Assembly (NCBI GenBank): GCA_023425645.1
Contig: JAFACG010000008.1
Span: forward strand, 15,293-79,292
DNA: 64,000 nucleotides
Direction: 5' to 3'
DNA from: Pseudomonadota bacterium
GTDB lineage: Bacteria > Pseudomonadota > Gammaproteobacteria > Burkholderiales > Burkholderiaceae_B
The position numbers were made by a program, and so were the translations under genes. The notes under the pieces were generated by a model. The model searched no databases. It was not told the origin of the DNA and saw nothing but the letters and a program-made list of their open reading frames with translations. Of the stretch, positions 1 to 9,230 are shown piece after piece (within the stretch, counting starts at the first letter, position 1; every line of letters starts with the position of its first letter).

Positions 1-271
1 ACTGGCGCGCATCGATTTATCTGCCGAACAGACCGTCCAGGTCGAGCAGGATCTGACGCGCATCCTGGGGCTGATCCAGACCCTGCAGACCGTCGACACC
101 ACCGGCGTCGAACCCATGGCCCACCCCTTGTCCGCGCACCAGGAGATCAGCCTGCGCCTGCGCGAGGACCAGGCGCTGCCCACGGGAACGGTGGACAGCC
201 GCCAAGCCATGATGCGCAACGCCCCCGCCGAACAGGACGGCCTGTTCCTCGTGCCCACGGTCATCGAATAA
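1..271 (+). CDS. gatC: Aspartyl/glutamyl-tRNA amidotransferase subunit C (5' end outside window)
   Basis: Reading starts in frame at base 2 and gives 89 residues before TAA at 269-271; the start codon lies upstream of the window. GatC is the small subunit that wraps around and stabilises GatA in the GatCAB complex, which converts Asp-tRNA(Asn) and Glu-tRNA(Gln) to the amide forms. The visible part has the helical segment LARIDLSAEQ and the typical GatC C-terminus with FLVPTVIE. It sits 9 bases before gatA, the usual gatC-gatA-gatB order, which supports the call strongly despite the short length. Confidence 0.93.
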   Translation, partial: LARIDLSAEQTVQVEQDLTRILGLIQTLQTVDTTGVEPMAHPLSAHQEISLRLREDQALPTGTVDSRQAMMRNAPAEQDGLFLVPTVIE

Positions 272-280
272 AGCAGAACC

Positions 281-1801
281 ATGTCTTTCTCCCCTGAATT
301 CGCCTCCATTGCCACCTTGCGGCAAGCGCTGCAAGCCAAGACCATCAGCGCCCGGGAACTCGCCCAGCACGCGCTGGAGCGCAGCGCGCGCCGCCAGGAC
401 CTGAACGCTTTCGTGCAGCAGGAACCGGCCCTGACGCTGGCCCAGGCCGACGCGGCCGACGCCCTGATCGCGCAGGGCAAGGCCGGTCCGCTGACCGGCA
501 TCCCCATTGCCCACAAGGACCTGTTCGTCACGCGCGACTGGCGCACCACCGCCTGCAGCAAGATGCTGGGCGACTACGTCAGCCCCTTCGACGCCACGGT
601 GGTCGAGAAGCTGCAGGCCGCCGGCGCGGTCTCGCTGGGCAAGCTGAGCTGCGACGAGTTCGCCATGGGCTCGCGCAATGAAAGCTCCATCTTCGGCCCC
701 GTGCGCAACCCCTGGGACAGCAGCGTGATCCCGGGCGGCTCCTCGGGCGGCTCGGCCGCCGCCGTGGCCGCCGGCCTGGTGGCCGGCGCCACCGCCACCG
801 ATACGGGCGGCTCCATCCGCCAGCCCGCCGCCCTGTGCGGGGTCAGCGGCATCAAGCCCACTTACGGCACGGTATCGCGCTTCGGCATCATCGCCTACGG
901 CTCCAGCCTGGACCAGGCCGGCCCCATCGCCCGCAGCGCGCGCGACCTCCTGGACCTGCTGGAGGCCATGTGCGGCTTCGATCCGCATGACGCCACCAGC
1001 CTGGAATTCTGCGACGACCAGCCCAACACGGGCGAGCGCATCCGCAAGCAGTTCGAGCAGCACGCCGCCCAGTACGACGCGCAAGGCAGCCAGCCCCTGA
1101 AGGGTCTGCGCATAGGCGTGCCCGCCCAGTTCTTCGGCGAAGGCCTGGATCCGGCCATCGCCGCCGGCATCGAATCGGCCCTCAAGACCTACGAAAGCCT
1201 GGGCGCGGAACGGGTCACGGTGCAGTTGCCCCTGACCGAGCTGTCCATCCCGACCTATTACGTCATCAGCCCGGCCGAGGCCTCCACCAACCTGTCGCGC
1301 TTTGACGGCGTGCGCTACGGTCACCGCGCCGAACAATACACCGACCTGGCCAGCATGATTTCGCGCTCGCGCTCCGAAGGCTTCGGCCCCGAAGTCGTGC
1401 GCCGCATCCTGGTGGGCACCTACGTGCTCTCGCACGGCTATTACGACGCCTATTACCTGCAGGCGCAACGCGTGCGCCGCATGATCGTGGACGATTTCCA
1501 GAAAGCCTTCGCCCAGTGCGACCTGATCCTGGGCCCGGTCACCCCGACGCTGGGCCGCAAGATCGGCGACGCCACGGACGACCCCACGGCCGACTGGCTG
1601 GGCGACATCTACACGCTGGGCGTGAGCCTGGCCGGCCTGCCCGCCATGTCCATCCCCTGCGGCCTGAGCGGCGGCGACAAGCCCCTGCCCATAGGCCTGC
1701 AGATCATCGGCAACTACTTCCGCGAAGGCCAGCTGCTGGCCTTCGCCGACCGCTTCCAGCAAGCCACCGACTGGCATCAACGTCAACCAGGACAAGAATG
1801 A
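281..1801 (+). CDS. gatA: Aspartyl/glutamyl-tRNA amidotransferase subunit A
   Basis: 506 residues, the usual length. This amidase-signature subunit hydrolyses glutamine and passes ammonia to GatB. The Ser-cis-Ser-Lys triad is visible: Lys79 in AHKD, Ser154 in GGSSGGS and nucleophile Ser178 in [11 protein letters not shown]. The start ATG follows gatC closely and the stop TGA overlaps the gatB start (ATGA at 1798-1801), so the two genes are translationally coupled. The protein is cytosolic and housekeeping in bacteria that lack GlnRS or AsnRS. I see nothing unusual. Confidence 0.98.
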   Translation: MSFSPEFASIATLRQALQAKTISARELAQHALERSARRQDLNAFVQQEPALTLAQADAADALIAQGKAGPLTGIPIAHKDLFVTRDWRTTACSKMLGDYVSPFDATVVEKLQAAGAVSLGKLSCDEFAMGSRNESSIFGPVRNPWDSSVIPGGSSGGSAAAVAAGLVAGATATDTGGSIRQPAALCGVSGIKPTYGTVSRFGIIAYGSSLDQAGPIARSARDLLDLLEAMCGFDPHDATSLEFCDDQPNTGERIRKQFEQHAAQYDAQGSQPLKGLRIGVPAQFFGEGLDPAIAAGIESALKTYESLGAERVTVQLPLTELSIPTYYVISPAEASTNLSRFDGVRYGHRAEQYTDLASMISRSRSEGFGPEVVRRILVGTYVLSHGYYDAYYLQAQRVRRMIVDDFQKAFAQCDLILGPVTPTLGRKIGDATDDPTADWLGDIYTLGVSLAGLPAMSIPCGLSGGDKPLPIGLQIIGNYFREGQLLAFADRFQQATDWHQRQPGQE

Positions 1802-3258
1802 TGGAATGGGAAATTGTCATCGGGCTGGAAACCCACGTTCAGCTCTCGACCGAATCCAAGATTTTCTCCAGCAGCAGCACCCGCTTCGGCGCGCTGCCCA
1901 ACACGCAGGCCAATGAGGTCGACATGGCCCTGCCCGGCGCGCTGCCGGTATTCAACCGCGGCGCGGCCGAACGGGCCATCCGCCTGGGCCTGGCCGTGGG
2001 CGGCCGCATCGCGCCCCGCTCGGTCTTCGAGCGCAAGAACTACTTCTACCCCGACCTGCCCAAGAACTACCAGATCAGCCAGATGGAAATCCCGGTGGTG
2101 TCGGGCGGCACGATTTCCTTCATGGTCGGCGACGAGGAAAAGACCGTCAATCTGACTCGCGCCCACCTCGAAGAGGACGCCGGCAAGTCGCTGCACGAGA
2201 ACTTCCGCGGCCCGCACGGCGAGTCCTCCACCGGCATCGACCTGAACCGGGCCGGCACCCCGTTGCTGGAAATCGTATCCGAACCCGAGATGCGCTCGGC
2301 CGCCGAGGCCGTGGGCTATGCGCGCGCGCTGCATAGCCTGGTCGTCTGGCTGGGCATCTGCGACGGCAACATGCAGGAGGGCTCCTTTCGCGTGGACGCC
2401 AACGTCTCGGTACGCCCCAAGGGCCAGGCCGAGTTCGGCACGCGCTGCGAACTGAAGAACATCAACTCCTTCCGCTTCCTGGAACGCGCCATCCAGTACG
2501 AAGCCCGGCGCCAGATCGAACTGATCGAGGACGGCGGCAAGGTCACGCAGGAAACCCGCCTGTACGACGCCGATCGCGACGAGACGCGCAGCATGCGCAG
2601 CAAGGAAGACGCGCACGACTACCGCTACTTCCCCGATCCGGACCTGCCGCCATTGATCATCGGCGCCGACTGGATCGAGCGCGTGCGCCAGGACATGCCC
2701 GAACTGCCGGCCCAGAAAAAGGCCCGCTTCGAGCGCGAATTCGAACTGAGCCGCTACGACGCATCCCAGCTCACCGTGGACCGGGCCACGGCGGACTTCT
2801 TCGAAGCCGTGCTGCAGGCCGGCTCGCCCGCTCACGCCAAGCTGGCCGCCAACTGGATACTGGGCGAGCTGTCCGCCACCTTGAATCGCCAGGAACTGGA
2901 CATCACCCAGTCGCGCGTCAGTCCTGCCCAACTGGCACAGCTGATCGCCCGCATCGCCGACGGCACCATCTCCAACAAGATCGCCCGCGACGTCTTCACC
3001 GCGCAATGGGAAGGCGAACTGGACGGCGATGTGGACGCCATCATCGAGGCCAAGGGGCTGAAGCAGATCAACGACGCCGGCGCCATCGGCGCCATGGTCG
3101 ACGAAGTGCTGGCCGCCAATGCCGACATGATCGAACAGTACCGCGCAGGCAAGCAGAAAGCCTTCAACGCGCTGGTCGGCCAGGTCATGAAAGTCGCCAA
3201 GGGCAAGGCCAACCCCCAGCAGATCAACGACATGCTCAAGCAGAAGCTGGACGCCTGA
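1798..3258 (+). CDS. gatB: Aspartyl/glutamyl-tRNA amidotransferase subunit B
   Basis: 486 residues. GatB phosphorylates the mischarged aminoacyl-tRNA and amidates it with ammonia from GatA. Diagnostic segments are GLETHVQL near the N-terminus and [13 protein letters not shown] around residue 85-98; the last ~150 residues form the YqeY-like tail domain that contacts tRNA. Two ATGs stand in tandem (1798 and 1801); 1798 overlaps the gatA stop and is preferred, giving [10 protein letters not shown] strong terminator follows the gene, so gatCAB ends here. Confidence 0.98.
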   Translation: MMEWEIVIGLETHVQLSTESKIFSSSSTRFGALPNTQANEVDMALPGALPVFNRGAAERAIRLGLAVGGRIAPRSVFERKNYFYPDLPKNYQISQMEIPVVSGGTISFMVGDEEKTVNLTRAHLEEDAGKSLHENFRGPHGESSTGIDLNRAGTPLLEIVSEPEMRSAAEAVGYARALHSLVVWLGICDGNMQEGSFRVDANVSVRPKGQAEFGTRCELKNINSFRFLERAIQYEARRQIELIEDGGKVTQETRLYDADRDETRSMRSKEDAHDYRYFPDPDLPPLIIGADWIERVRQDMPELPAQKKARFEREFELSRYDASQLTVDRATADFFEAVLQAGSPAHAKLAANWILGELSATLNRQELDITQSRVSPAQLAQLIARIADGTISNKIARDVFTAQWEGELDGDVDAIIEAKGLKQINDAGAIGAMVDEVLAANADMIEQYRAGKQKAFNALVGQVMKVAKGKANPQQINDMLKQKLDA

Positions 3259-3280
3259 TCCGCCGCACGCCCCCAACGGA

Positions 3281-3311
3281 AAACACCAGGCCGCGCGCCT
3301 GGTGTTTTTCT
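3281..3311 (+). terminator. Rho-independent terminator after gatB
   Basis: Stem AACACCAGG (3282-3290) pairs perfectly with CCTGGTGTT (3298-3306) around a 7-base GC loop, followed directly by a T-rich tail (TTTTTCTTT). It starts 23 bases past the gatB stop and closes the gatCAB operon. Confidence 0.9.
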
Positions 3312-3496
3312 TTGCAGCCCTTGGGCGAAGGCGCTTTTTTCATTCTCTCCACCATCGACAATAAAAAGCATTAGCCAGAATTGTTATAAGCAAGCGAAGT
3401 TTTCGTATTTCACGAGGTTCTCGGACACATGCTGAAATACTTTCCATGGGAAACCCGCCGCTCACGAGCAACCCGCTCCGCCCGGCCCCCGCCTAT

Positions 3497-3526
3497 GGCC
3501 CGAGACAAGCATTCGGGCCTTGTTTC
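3497..3526 (+). terminator. Hairpin with T-rich tail just upstream of the amino acid binding protein
   Basis: GGCCCGA (3497-3503) pairs with TCGGGCC (3513-3519), followed by TTGTTTCTT. It lies only 15-20 bases before the start codon at 3541, so it could be a leader attenuator or an mRNA-stabilising stem rather than a true terminator. The remainder of 3312-3496 shows no gene I can support and probably holds the promoter. Confidence 0.4.
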
Positions 3527-3540
3527 TTACTGGAAGCCTC

Positions 3541-4350
3541 ATGAAAACGTCTTTCAAGCTGTTTGCCTCTCTCGCCCTGTCCCTGGTCGCGGGCCTCGCC
3601 CATGCCGACCGCCTGGAGGACATCAAGAAGTCCGGCGTGCTGACCATCGCCGCCTTCGACAGCAACCCGCCTTTTGGCTTCGTGGACGCCAAGACCCGCC
3701 AGATCGTGGGCCTGGACGTGGACTTCGGCAAGGCGCTGGCCGACAAGCTGGGCGTCAAGCTCGCCATCCAGCCCACCAACCCCGCCAACCGCATCCCGCT
3801 GCTCAGTTCCAAAAAGGCCGACCTGGTCGTGGCCAACTTCACCATCACCGAAGAGCGCGCCAAGCAGATTGATTTCAGCATTCCCTACTTCGCTTCCGGC
3901 CAGCAGTTCATCGCCAGAAAAGGCACGCTGAGCTCGCCCGAACAGCTCAACTCCCTGCGCATCGGCGTGGACAAGGGCACGACCAATGAAATCGTGCTGC
4001 GCGAGAAATTCCCCGGCGCCACGCTGGTCGCCTACGACGACACGCCCTTCGCCTTCACGGCCCTGCGCAACGGCAACGTGCAGGCCATCACGCAGGACGG
4101 CCCCAAGCTGATCGGCCTGCTGGCCAACGTACCCGACAAGGACAAGTACGAAATCCCCGCCTTCTCCATCTCGGACGACCTGATCGGCATCGGCATCCCC
4201 AAGGGTGAAGACAATCTGAAGAAATTCGTGGACGCCACCCTGCTGGAGCTGGAGCAAAGCGGCAAGGCCGACGAGATCTACAACCGCTGGTTCGGCCCTG
4301 ACACCGCCACGCCGCTGGCCCGCCTGTACAAGATCGGCCAGGCCAAGTAA
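3541..4350 (+). CDS. Polar amino acid ABC transporter, periplasmic binding protein
   Basis: 269 residues of the SBP_bac_3 (HisJ/GlnH-like) family. Residues 1-22 form a Sec signal peptide with a cleavage site after AHA. The mature protein starts with DRLEDIKKSGVLTIA, the standard opening of this family, and shows the DVDFGKALADKLG and RIPLLSSKKADLV segments that line the amino acid pocket. The ATG at 3541 was chosen over an in-frame TTG at 3520 because it gives a clean signal peptide. Two inner-membrane permeases follow after a hairpin, so this delivers a polar or acidic amino acid to that importer. The exact substrate cannot be read from sequence. Confidence 0.93.
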   Translation: MKTSFKLFASLALSLVAGLAHADRLEDIKKSGVLTIAAFDSNPPFGFVDAKTRQIVGLDVDFGKALADKLGVKLAIQPTNPANRIPLLSSKKADLVVANFTITEERAKQIDFSIPYFASGQQFIARKGTLSSPEQLNSLRIGVDKGTTNEIVLREKFPGATLVAYDDTPFAFTALRNGNVQAITQDGPKLIGLLANVPDKDKYEIPAFSISDDLIGIGIPKGEDNLKKFVDATLLELEQSGKADEIYNRWFGPDTATPLARLYKIGQAK

Positions 4351-4376
4351 GCCGCGCTACGCTGACCGGACACACT

Positions 4377-4414
4377 GCCCACCCCGGCCCAACCGGGCGT
4401 GGGCGGCGTCTTTT
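4377..4414 (+). terminator. Hairpin between binding protein and permease genes
   Basis: GCCCAC (4377-4382) and CCCGG (4383-4387) pair with CCGGG (4393-4397) and GTGGGC (4399-4404), followed by GGCGTCTTTT. The stem is strong with a short imperfect T-tail. In importer operons such stems often allow partial read-through, so the binding protein is made in excess over the permeases; that role is inferred here. Confidence 0.5.
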
Positions 4415-4452
4415 CCATCGGGCGGCTCCGGCGGCCCTGCTCTCTTATCATC

Positions 4453-5190
4453 ATGTTCGCTGTCTCCGACTGGCTGGCGCCGCACTATGTGGGCTGGCTG
4501 CTGAAAGGCTTCTACCTGACCTTGTGGCTGTCCGCCCTGGTGTCCGTGGTCGCCACGGTTCTGGGCTTTTTCATCTGCCTGGGGCGCCTGTCGCGCCACC
4601 GGCTGCCCTCATACCTGAGCCGCGCCTACCTGAGCCTGTTCCGCAACACGCCGCTGCTGATCCAGCTGTTCTTCTGGTATTTCGGCGCGCCCGGCCTGAT
4701 GCCCGAACACCGGGTCGCGTGGCTGAACACGCCGCACCGCATCGAGCTGGCAGGCGTGCCGCTGTCCTGGCCCAGTTTCGAGTTCCTGGCCGCCCTGTGG
4801 GGATTGAGCCTGTACACGGCGGCCTTCATCGCCGAGGAGCTGCGCTCGGGCGTGCAAGGCGTGCGCGCCAGCCAATGGGCGGCCGCCCGCTCGCTGGGGC
4901 TGGCGGACTTCCAGATCTGGCGCTGGATCGTCATGCCTCAGGCGCTGCGCAACGCCTTCCCCTCGCTGCTGGGACAGTACATGAACACCATCAAGAACAC
5001 CTCGCTGACCATGGCCATCGGCCTGGCCGAGCTGTCCTATGCCTCGCGCCAGGTGGAGACCGAGAGCCTCAAGGCCTTCCAGGCCTTCGGCGTCGCCACC
5101 GCTCTCTACATCCTGGCCGTCGCCCTGGTGGAAACGGGCGGACAATACCTGCAGCGGCGCCGCTATCAGGTCTGGGGAGGGCAGCGATGA
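4453..5190 (+). CDS. Amino acid ABC transporter permease (first of pair)
   Basis: 245 residues, HisM/GlnP-type inner-membrane permease with several hydrophobic segments. The cytoplasmic EAA loop that docks the ATPase is visible as GVRASQWAAARSLGL followed by the FQIWRWIVMPQALR segment. ATG 4453 was preferred because the upstream in-frame extension is charged, proline-rich and would include the hairpin at 4377-4414. The stop TGA overlaps the start of the second permease (ATGA, 5187-5190), so the pair is co-translated and likely forms a heterodimer. Confidence 0.93.
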   Translation: MFAVSDWLAPHYVGWLLKGFYLTLWLSALVSVVATVLGFFICLGRLSRHRLPSYLSRAYLSLFRNTPLLIQLFFWYFGAPGLMPEHRVAWLNTPHRIELAGVPLSWPSFEFLAALWGLSLYTAAFIAEELRSGVQGVRASQWAAARSLGLADFQIWRWIVMPQALRNAFPSLLGQYMNTIKNTSLTMAIGLAELSYASRQVETESLKAFQAFGVATALYILAVALVETGGQYLQRRRYQVWGGQR

Positions 5191-5879
5191 ACTTGCACGT
5201 CATCCAGGACAATCTGCTGTACTTCATGGTGGGAGCCTGGCCCTACGGTCCGCTGGGCGGCGCGGCCCTGACGCTGATCCTGAGCCTGAGCAGCGCCCTG
5301 GCCTCCGCCGTCCTGGGATTGGCGCTGGGCGTGGCGCTGTCGCTGACGCGCGGCCTGGCGCACCAGGGCCTGGTGCTGGTCCTGGGCTTTTTTCGCGCCA
5401 TTCCCGTGCTGATGCTGATCTTCTGGACCTACTTCCTGCTGCCCATGCTGTTCCAGATCGACATACCGGGCTCCGCCACCGTGGTCTGCGCCCTGTCGCT
5501 GATCGGCGGCGCCTACCTGGCCCATGCCGTTCATGCGGGCATACGCAGCCTGCCCGCCGGCCAATGGCAGGCCGGCCTGGCCCTGGGCCTGACACGCCGC
5601 CAGCTGATGCGCTGGATCATCCTGCCGCAGGCCCTGCCCATCATGCTGCCCTCCTTCATCAACCTGTGGGTGGCCCTGATCAAGGACACGTCGCTGGCCT
5701 ATGTGATCGGGGTGGCGGAACTGTCTTTCGTCGCCACCCAGGTCAGCAACCGCGAGATGATCTATCCCGTGGAAATCTTCCTTTTCGTGGCCCTGGTCTA
5801 CTACCTGTTCTGCAGCGGCCTGCAAGCTTTGGCCGACCTGGCGGCGCGCCGCTGGCAGCCCGGGCGGCACGCGCAGTAA
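5187..5879 (+). CDS. Amino acid ABC transporter permease (second of pair)
   Basis: 230 residues, HisQ/GlnP-type permease. The EAA loop is seen as SLPAGQWQAGLALGL followed by RRQLMRWIILPQALP. It starts on the ATGA overlap with the preceding permease. No ATP-binding subunit follows: the next gene is pyrE on the other strand. The importer must therefore use an ATPase encoded elsewhere, or it has lost its own. Family assignment is sure; substrate is not. Confidence 0.93.
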   Translation: MNLHVIQDNLLYFMVGAWPYGPLGGAALTLILSLSSALASAVLGLALGVALSLTRGLAHQGLVLVLGFFRAIPVLMLIFWTYFLLPMLFQIDIPGSATVVCALSLIGGAYLAHAVHAGIRSLPAGQWQAGLALGLTRRQLMRWIILPQALPIMLPSFINLWVALIKDTSLAYVIGVAELSFVATQVSNREMIYPVEIFLFVALVYYLFCSGLQALADLAARRWQPGRHAQ

Positions 5880-6008
5880 GAGCCGCCGCAGCCTATGTTC
5901 TCTCCTGAGGAACGAACTTCTGCCATCATCGCCAAAATACCCTGCTGCACAAACGACACCATCACAACGAGCCCGCTGCGCAGCTGCCGCCCATTCGGCC
6001 TGGCCGAT

Positions 6009-6041
6009 AAAAGAAAAACCCCGGCCTGGGCCGAGGTTCTG
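6009..6041 (-). terminator. Rho-independent terminator of pyrE
   Basis: Read on the minus strand, AACCTCGGCC pairs with GGCCGGGGTT around a short CAG-type loop, followed by TTTTTCTTTT. It lies about 20 bases past the pyrE stop. Confidence 0.85.
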
Positions 6042-6056
6042 CTGGTCGGGCAAGGA

Positions 6057-6731
6057 TCAGACGCCGTAGCGATCCCGGTAGGCCTTGACCTGCGGCGCGT
6101 GGGCGGCCAGGGTCTGGTCGTCGGCGAGCAGATCCATGATGTCGGCCAGGGACGCAATGCTGATCACGGGAATGCCGTAGGTCTGCTCCACTTCCTGCAC
6201 GGCGGAATGAGCCGACAGCGCATCATCGGCGCCCGCGCGCTCCATGCGGTCCAGGGCGATCAGCACGGCGGCCGGCTCGGCGCCGGCGGCCTTGATGATC
6301 TGCATGGATTCGCGCACCGAGGTGCCGGCGGTGATCACGTCATCGATGATCACGACCTTGCCCTGCAGGGGCGCGCCCACCAGCGTGCCGCCTTCGCCAT
6401 GATCCTTGGCTTCCTTGCGGTTGAAGGCGAAGGGCACGTCACGGCCATTGGCCTGAGGGTGCTCGGCCAGGGCGATGGACGTCGCGGTGGACAAGGGAAT
6501 GCCTTTGTAGGCGGGCCCGAACAGCATGTCGAAAGGCACGCCCGAATCCAGCAGGGCCTGGGCATAGAAACGCGCCAGCTGGCCCACGCTGCGGCCGGTG
6601 TTGAACAGGCCGGCATTGAAGAAGTAGGGGCTCAGGCGGCCGGACTTGACCTTGAATTCACCAAAGCGCAGCACGCCCTGTTCCAGGGAGAAGCGCACGA
6701 AATTGCGACGATTATCTTGTTTGGCCGACAT
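6057..6731 (-). CDS. pyrE: Orotate phosphoribosyltransferase
   Basis: 224 residues. Joins orotate to PRPP to make OMP in de novo pyrimidine synthesis. The PRPP-binding loop [13 protein letters not shown] lies at residues 126-138, and the N-terminal segment [17 protein letters not shown] is characteristic of bacterial OPRTases. An in-frame ATG 78 bases upstream is rejected because the start at 6731 (MSAKQDNRR) matches the family's usual length. Monocistronic, ending at its own terminator. Confidence 0.97.
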   Translation of the reverse strand: MSAKQDNRRNFVRFSLEQGVLRFGEFKVKSGRLSPYFFNAGLFNTGRSVGQLARFYAQALLDSGVPFDMLFGPAYKGIPLSTATSIALAEHPQANGRDVPFAFNRKEAKDHGEGGTLVGAPLQGKVVIIDDVITAGTSVRESMQIIKAAGAEPAAVLIALDRMERAGADDALSAHSAVQEVEQTYGIPVISIASLADIMDLLADDQTLAAHAPQVKAYRDRYGV

Positions 6732-6760
6732 GACAGAATAGGTAATTGAAAAAACAGCGC

Positions 6761-7675
6761 CTATTTTACAGACTTGGCGGCGCGCGTCCTGTCCTGGCCG
6801 CCAAACCATTCCAGCAGGAAGTCGATGAAACTGCGCACCTTGGGCGTCAGGTAGCGGCGGCTGGCGTATACCGCATGCAGTTCCTGGGGCGTCTGCCGGT
6901 AATCGGGCAGCAGCCGCAGCAGGCGGCCGCTGGCCAGATCGTCGGCCACCAGCCAGTCCGGCAGGTAGGCCAGGCCCAGCCCCTCCAGCACGGCGTAATA
7001 CGTCAGGTTGGTATTGTCGGACTTCATCGCCGGGCGAAAACGCAACAGTTCGCGTCCTTCAGGACCGATGAACTCGAATCCATCCTGATGCAGGTAGCTG
7101 GGCGTGACCGCGGCAAGCCGCATCACGTCCACCGAGGTCAGCGGCGCCCCATGGCGCTCCACGAAAGCAGGCGAAGCCACCAGGTGGAACTGAATGGGAC
7201 AGATATGGCGCGCGATCTGATGCGGCGAAGGTTCGCGCGTGACTCGCAGGGCCAGGTCGAATCCTTCGGCCACCAGGTCCACCTTGTAGTTGCTCAGACT
7301 CAGGTCCAGAACGACGTCAGGAAAGCGCTTCTGATAAGCGCTCAGGATCCGGGCAACCTGGGCATTGGCGAACCACACCGGCGCCGTCACGCGCAGCACG
7401 CCTTGCGGGCTCTGCTCCGAGCTCAGCAAGGCCTCCTGCCCTTTCTGCAAGGTGTCCAGGGCCGTCAAACAGTAGTCGAAATAGGTCTGGCCCAGTTCGG
7501 TCAGGCTCAACCTGCGGTTGCTGCGATTGAGCAGGCGCGCGCCCAGCTGTTTCTCCAGATGCGCCAGATGCTTGCTGACCATGGGCGCGGACATGTTCAG
7601 CCGTTGCGCGGCGGCGACGAAACTGCCTGCCGCCACGATTTCCCTGAACACCCGCAGGCTTTGAATGGTATCCAT
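6761..7675 (-). CDS. LysR-family transcriptional regulator
   Basis: 304 residues. The winged helix-turn-helix is at residues ~1-60 with [31 protein letters not shown], followed by the effector-binding domain. Start 7675 ([10 protein letters not shown]) is preferred over 7696 because AAGGA lies a few bases upstream of it. It is divergent from doxX and the extradiol dioxygenase gene; LysR regulators usually control the divergent unit, and an inverted repeat sits in the shared 213-base gap. The inducer is unknown; DoxX/dioxygenase context suggests an aromatic or quinone signal, which is inference. Confidence 0.92.
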   Translation of the reverse strand: MDTIQSLRVFREIVAAGSFVAAAQRLNMSAPMVSKHLAHLEKQLGARLLNRSNRRLSLTELGQTYFDYCLTALDTLQKGQEALLSSEQSPQGVLRVTAPVWFANAQVARILSAYQKRFPDVVLDLSLSNYKVDLVAEGFDLALRVTREPSPHQIARHICPIQFHLVASPAFVERHGAPLTSVDVMRLAAVTPSYLHQDGFEFIGPEGRELLRFRPAMKSDNTNLTYYAVLEGLGLAYLPDWLVADDLASGRLLRLLPDYRQTPQELHAVYASRRYLTPKVRSFIDFLLEWFGGQDRTRAAKSVK

Positions 7676-7710
7676 GATTTCCTTATAAGAAATCAATTGA
7701 TAAAAAAATC

Positions 7711-7730
7711 ACTATTCATTTCCAGATAGT
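7711..7730. promoter_or_regulatory. Inverted repeat ACTAT-N10-ATAGT, candidate LysR operator
   Basis: ACTAT (7711-7715) and ATAGT (7726-7730) form a perfect inverted repeat with a 10-base spacer, 36 bases upstream of the LysR start and in the AT-rich divergent region. It fits the T-N11-A style dyad bound by LysR proteins. A second palindrome, ATCAATTGAT, lies at 7692-7701. Neither has been tested. Confidence 0.4.
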
Positions 7731-7888
7731 AATTCAATAAGCTTTCAACATGCACCGACCGAGGGCATCCACAAGCTCAACCGTGGGCAGAGCCGACAAT
7801 TATCGTCATACTATGGCCAGGCTCCCGTTCAGAAGCTTGGTCTACTGCCCTGTTCCATCGATGCCTTCATTTCTACAAAGGAATCATC

Positions 7889-8290
7889 ATGAGCGCAGTT
7901 ACTTCCCAATGGTCCCCCCGCGTACTCAGCATCCTGCGCATCGTCGCCGGCTATGCGCTGTTCACACATGGCTCGGCCAAACTCCTGGGTTTTCCCAAGG
8001 TGGACATGTTCGCCAACCTGCAGATCGCCTCGCTATATGGCGTGGCCGGGATTCTGGAATTGATCCTGGGCGCATTGCTGGTCATCGGCCTGTTCTCGCG
8101 CTTCGCCGCCTTCATCGCCTCGGGCCTGTGCGCCGCCGCCTATTTCATCGGCCACGTCAGCGCCAGCACCTTCTTCTTCCCCTTGCTCAATGGCGGCGAA
8201 GCCGCCGTCCTGTTCTGCTTCATCTTCCTGTACCTGGCCGTGGCCGGCCCCGGCTCCTGGAGCGTGGACTCGGCCCGCAACGCCGCCTGA
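7889..8290 (+). CDS. DoxX-family integral membrane protein
   Basis: 133 residues with four hydrophobic segments. The N-terminal part with LRIVAGYALFTHGSAKLLGF is characteristic of DoxX/YphA-type proteins, whose members are linked to quinone or redox processes; the biochemical role is poorly defined. An AAAGGAATC ribosome site precedes the ATG. It is 55 bases upstream of an extradiol-type dioxygenase on the same strand, probably one transcript, and is divergent from the LysR gene. Confidence 0.9.
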   Translation: MSAVTSQWSPRVLSILRIVAGYALFTHGSAKLLGFPKVDMFANLQIASLYGVAGILELILGALLVIGLFSRFAAFIASGLCAAAYFIGHVSASTFFFPLLNGGEAAVLFCFIFLYLAVAGPGSWSVDSARNAA

Positions 8291-8345
8291 CCGTCCTTTC
8301 TTCTGAACGCCTCCCTGCCCGCTCGGGCAGGGACAGGAGCCATTC

Positions 8346-9152
8346 ATGAGCATGCCTACCTATTTCATCTCGCATGGCGGCGGACCCTGGCCGTGGATGC
8401 CCGAAGCCCAGGCCATGTACGCGCCGCTGCGCGCCGCCCTCAAGGATGTTCCCCGCCAGCTGGGACGCACGCCCAAGGCCATGCTGATGGTCTCGGCGCA
8501 CTGGGAAGCGCGCGGCGACCATCTGCTGGTCGCCTCCGCGGAGCGTCCCGACATGGTGTACGACTACTACGGCTTTCCGCCCCACACCTACGAGATCCGC
8601 TACCCCGCGCCCGGCAATCCGCAATTGGCCGGCCAGGTGCGCGAGCTGCTGCAAGCCCAGGGCCTGCCCGCGCGGGAAGATGCGCAGCGCGGCTTCGACC
8701 ATGGCGCCTTCGTGCCGGCTTATTGCATCTATCCCCACGCCAACGTGCCCATGGTGCAACTGTCCATCCATGGCGGCTACAATCCGGCCCTGCACTATTC
8801 GATCGGCCAGGCCCTGGCGCCCTTGCGCGAGCAGGACATCCTGATCATCGGCAGCGGACTGAGCTACCACAACCTGCGCAATATGGGCGCCGGCGGAGTG
8901 GAGCCTTCGGCGCAGTTCGACCGGTGGCTGGACCAGAGCCTGTCCCTGGACGATGCGGACCAGCGCCGCCAGGCCCTGCTGGACTGGGAGCAGGCGCCCG
9001 CCGCGCGCATCGCCCATCCCCGCGAAGACCATCTGGTGCCCTTGATGGTGGCAGTGGGCGCCGCCCACCACGAGGCGGCCCATCGTTTTCATCACGAGAC
9101 CCAGGCCTTCGGCGGCCTGACCGTCTCCAGCTACCGTTTCGGCCAGGCCTGA
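8346..9152 (+). CDS. Class III extradiol ring-cleavage dioxygenase family protein (DODA/LigB type)
   Basis: 268 residues. The LigB/DODA fold is recognised by SHGGG at residues 9-13 (His10), VSAHWE (His52), GFDHGAF (His119) and REDHLVPL near the C-terminus, the conserved metal-site and active-site histidines. Bacterial YgiD-like members cleave catechol rings such as DOPA, but many have no known substrate. The gene lies in a likely operon with doxX under the divergent LysR gene. The physiological substrate cannot be told from sequence. Confidence 0.88.
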   Translation: MSMPTYFISHGGGPWPWMPEAQAMYAPLRAALKDVPRQLGRTPKAMLMVSAHWEARGDHLLVASAERPDMVYDYYGFPPHTYEIRYPAPGNPQLAGQVRELLQAQGLPAREDAQRGFDHGAFVPAYCIYPHANVPMVQLSIHGGYNPALHYSIGQALAPLREQDILIIGSGLSYHNLRNMGAGGVEPSAQFDRWLDQSLSLDDADQRRQALLDWEQAPAARIAHPREDHLVPLMVAVGAAHHEAAHRFHHETQAFGGLTVSSYRFGQA

Positions 9153-9230
9153 CGGCGAACCGGCGCGCCGCCACCTGACGCGGGGCGGCAATACGGGTTA
9201 AAGTGCTGACGCTACAAGGAGAATACCGCC

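Noticed and set aside
17..3276. Long open frames opposite gatA and gatB
   Set aside because: They mirror the GC-rich codons of the real genes, have no ribosome sites or family features, and lie inside well-identified genes.
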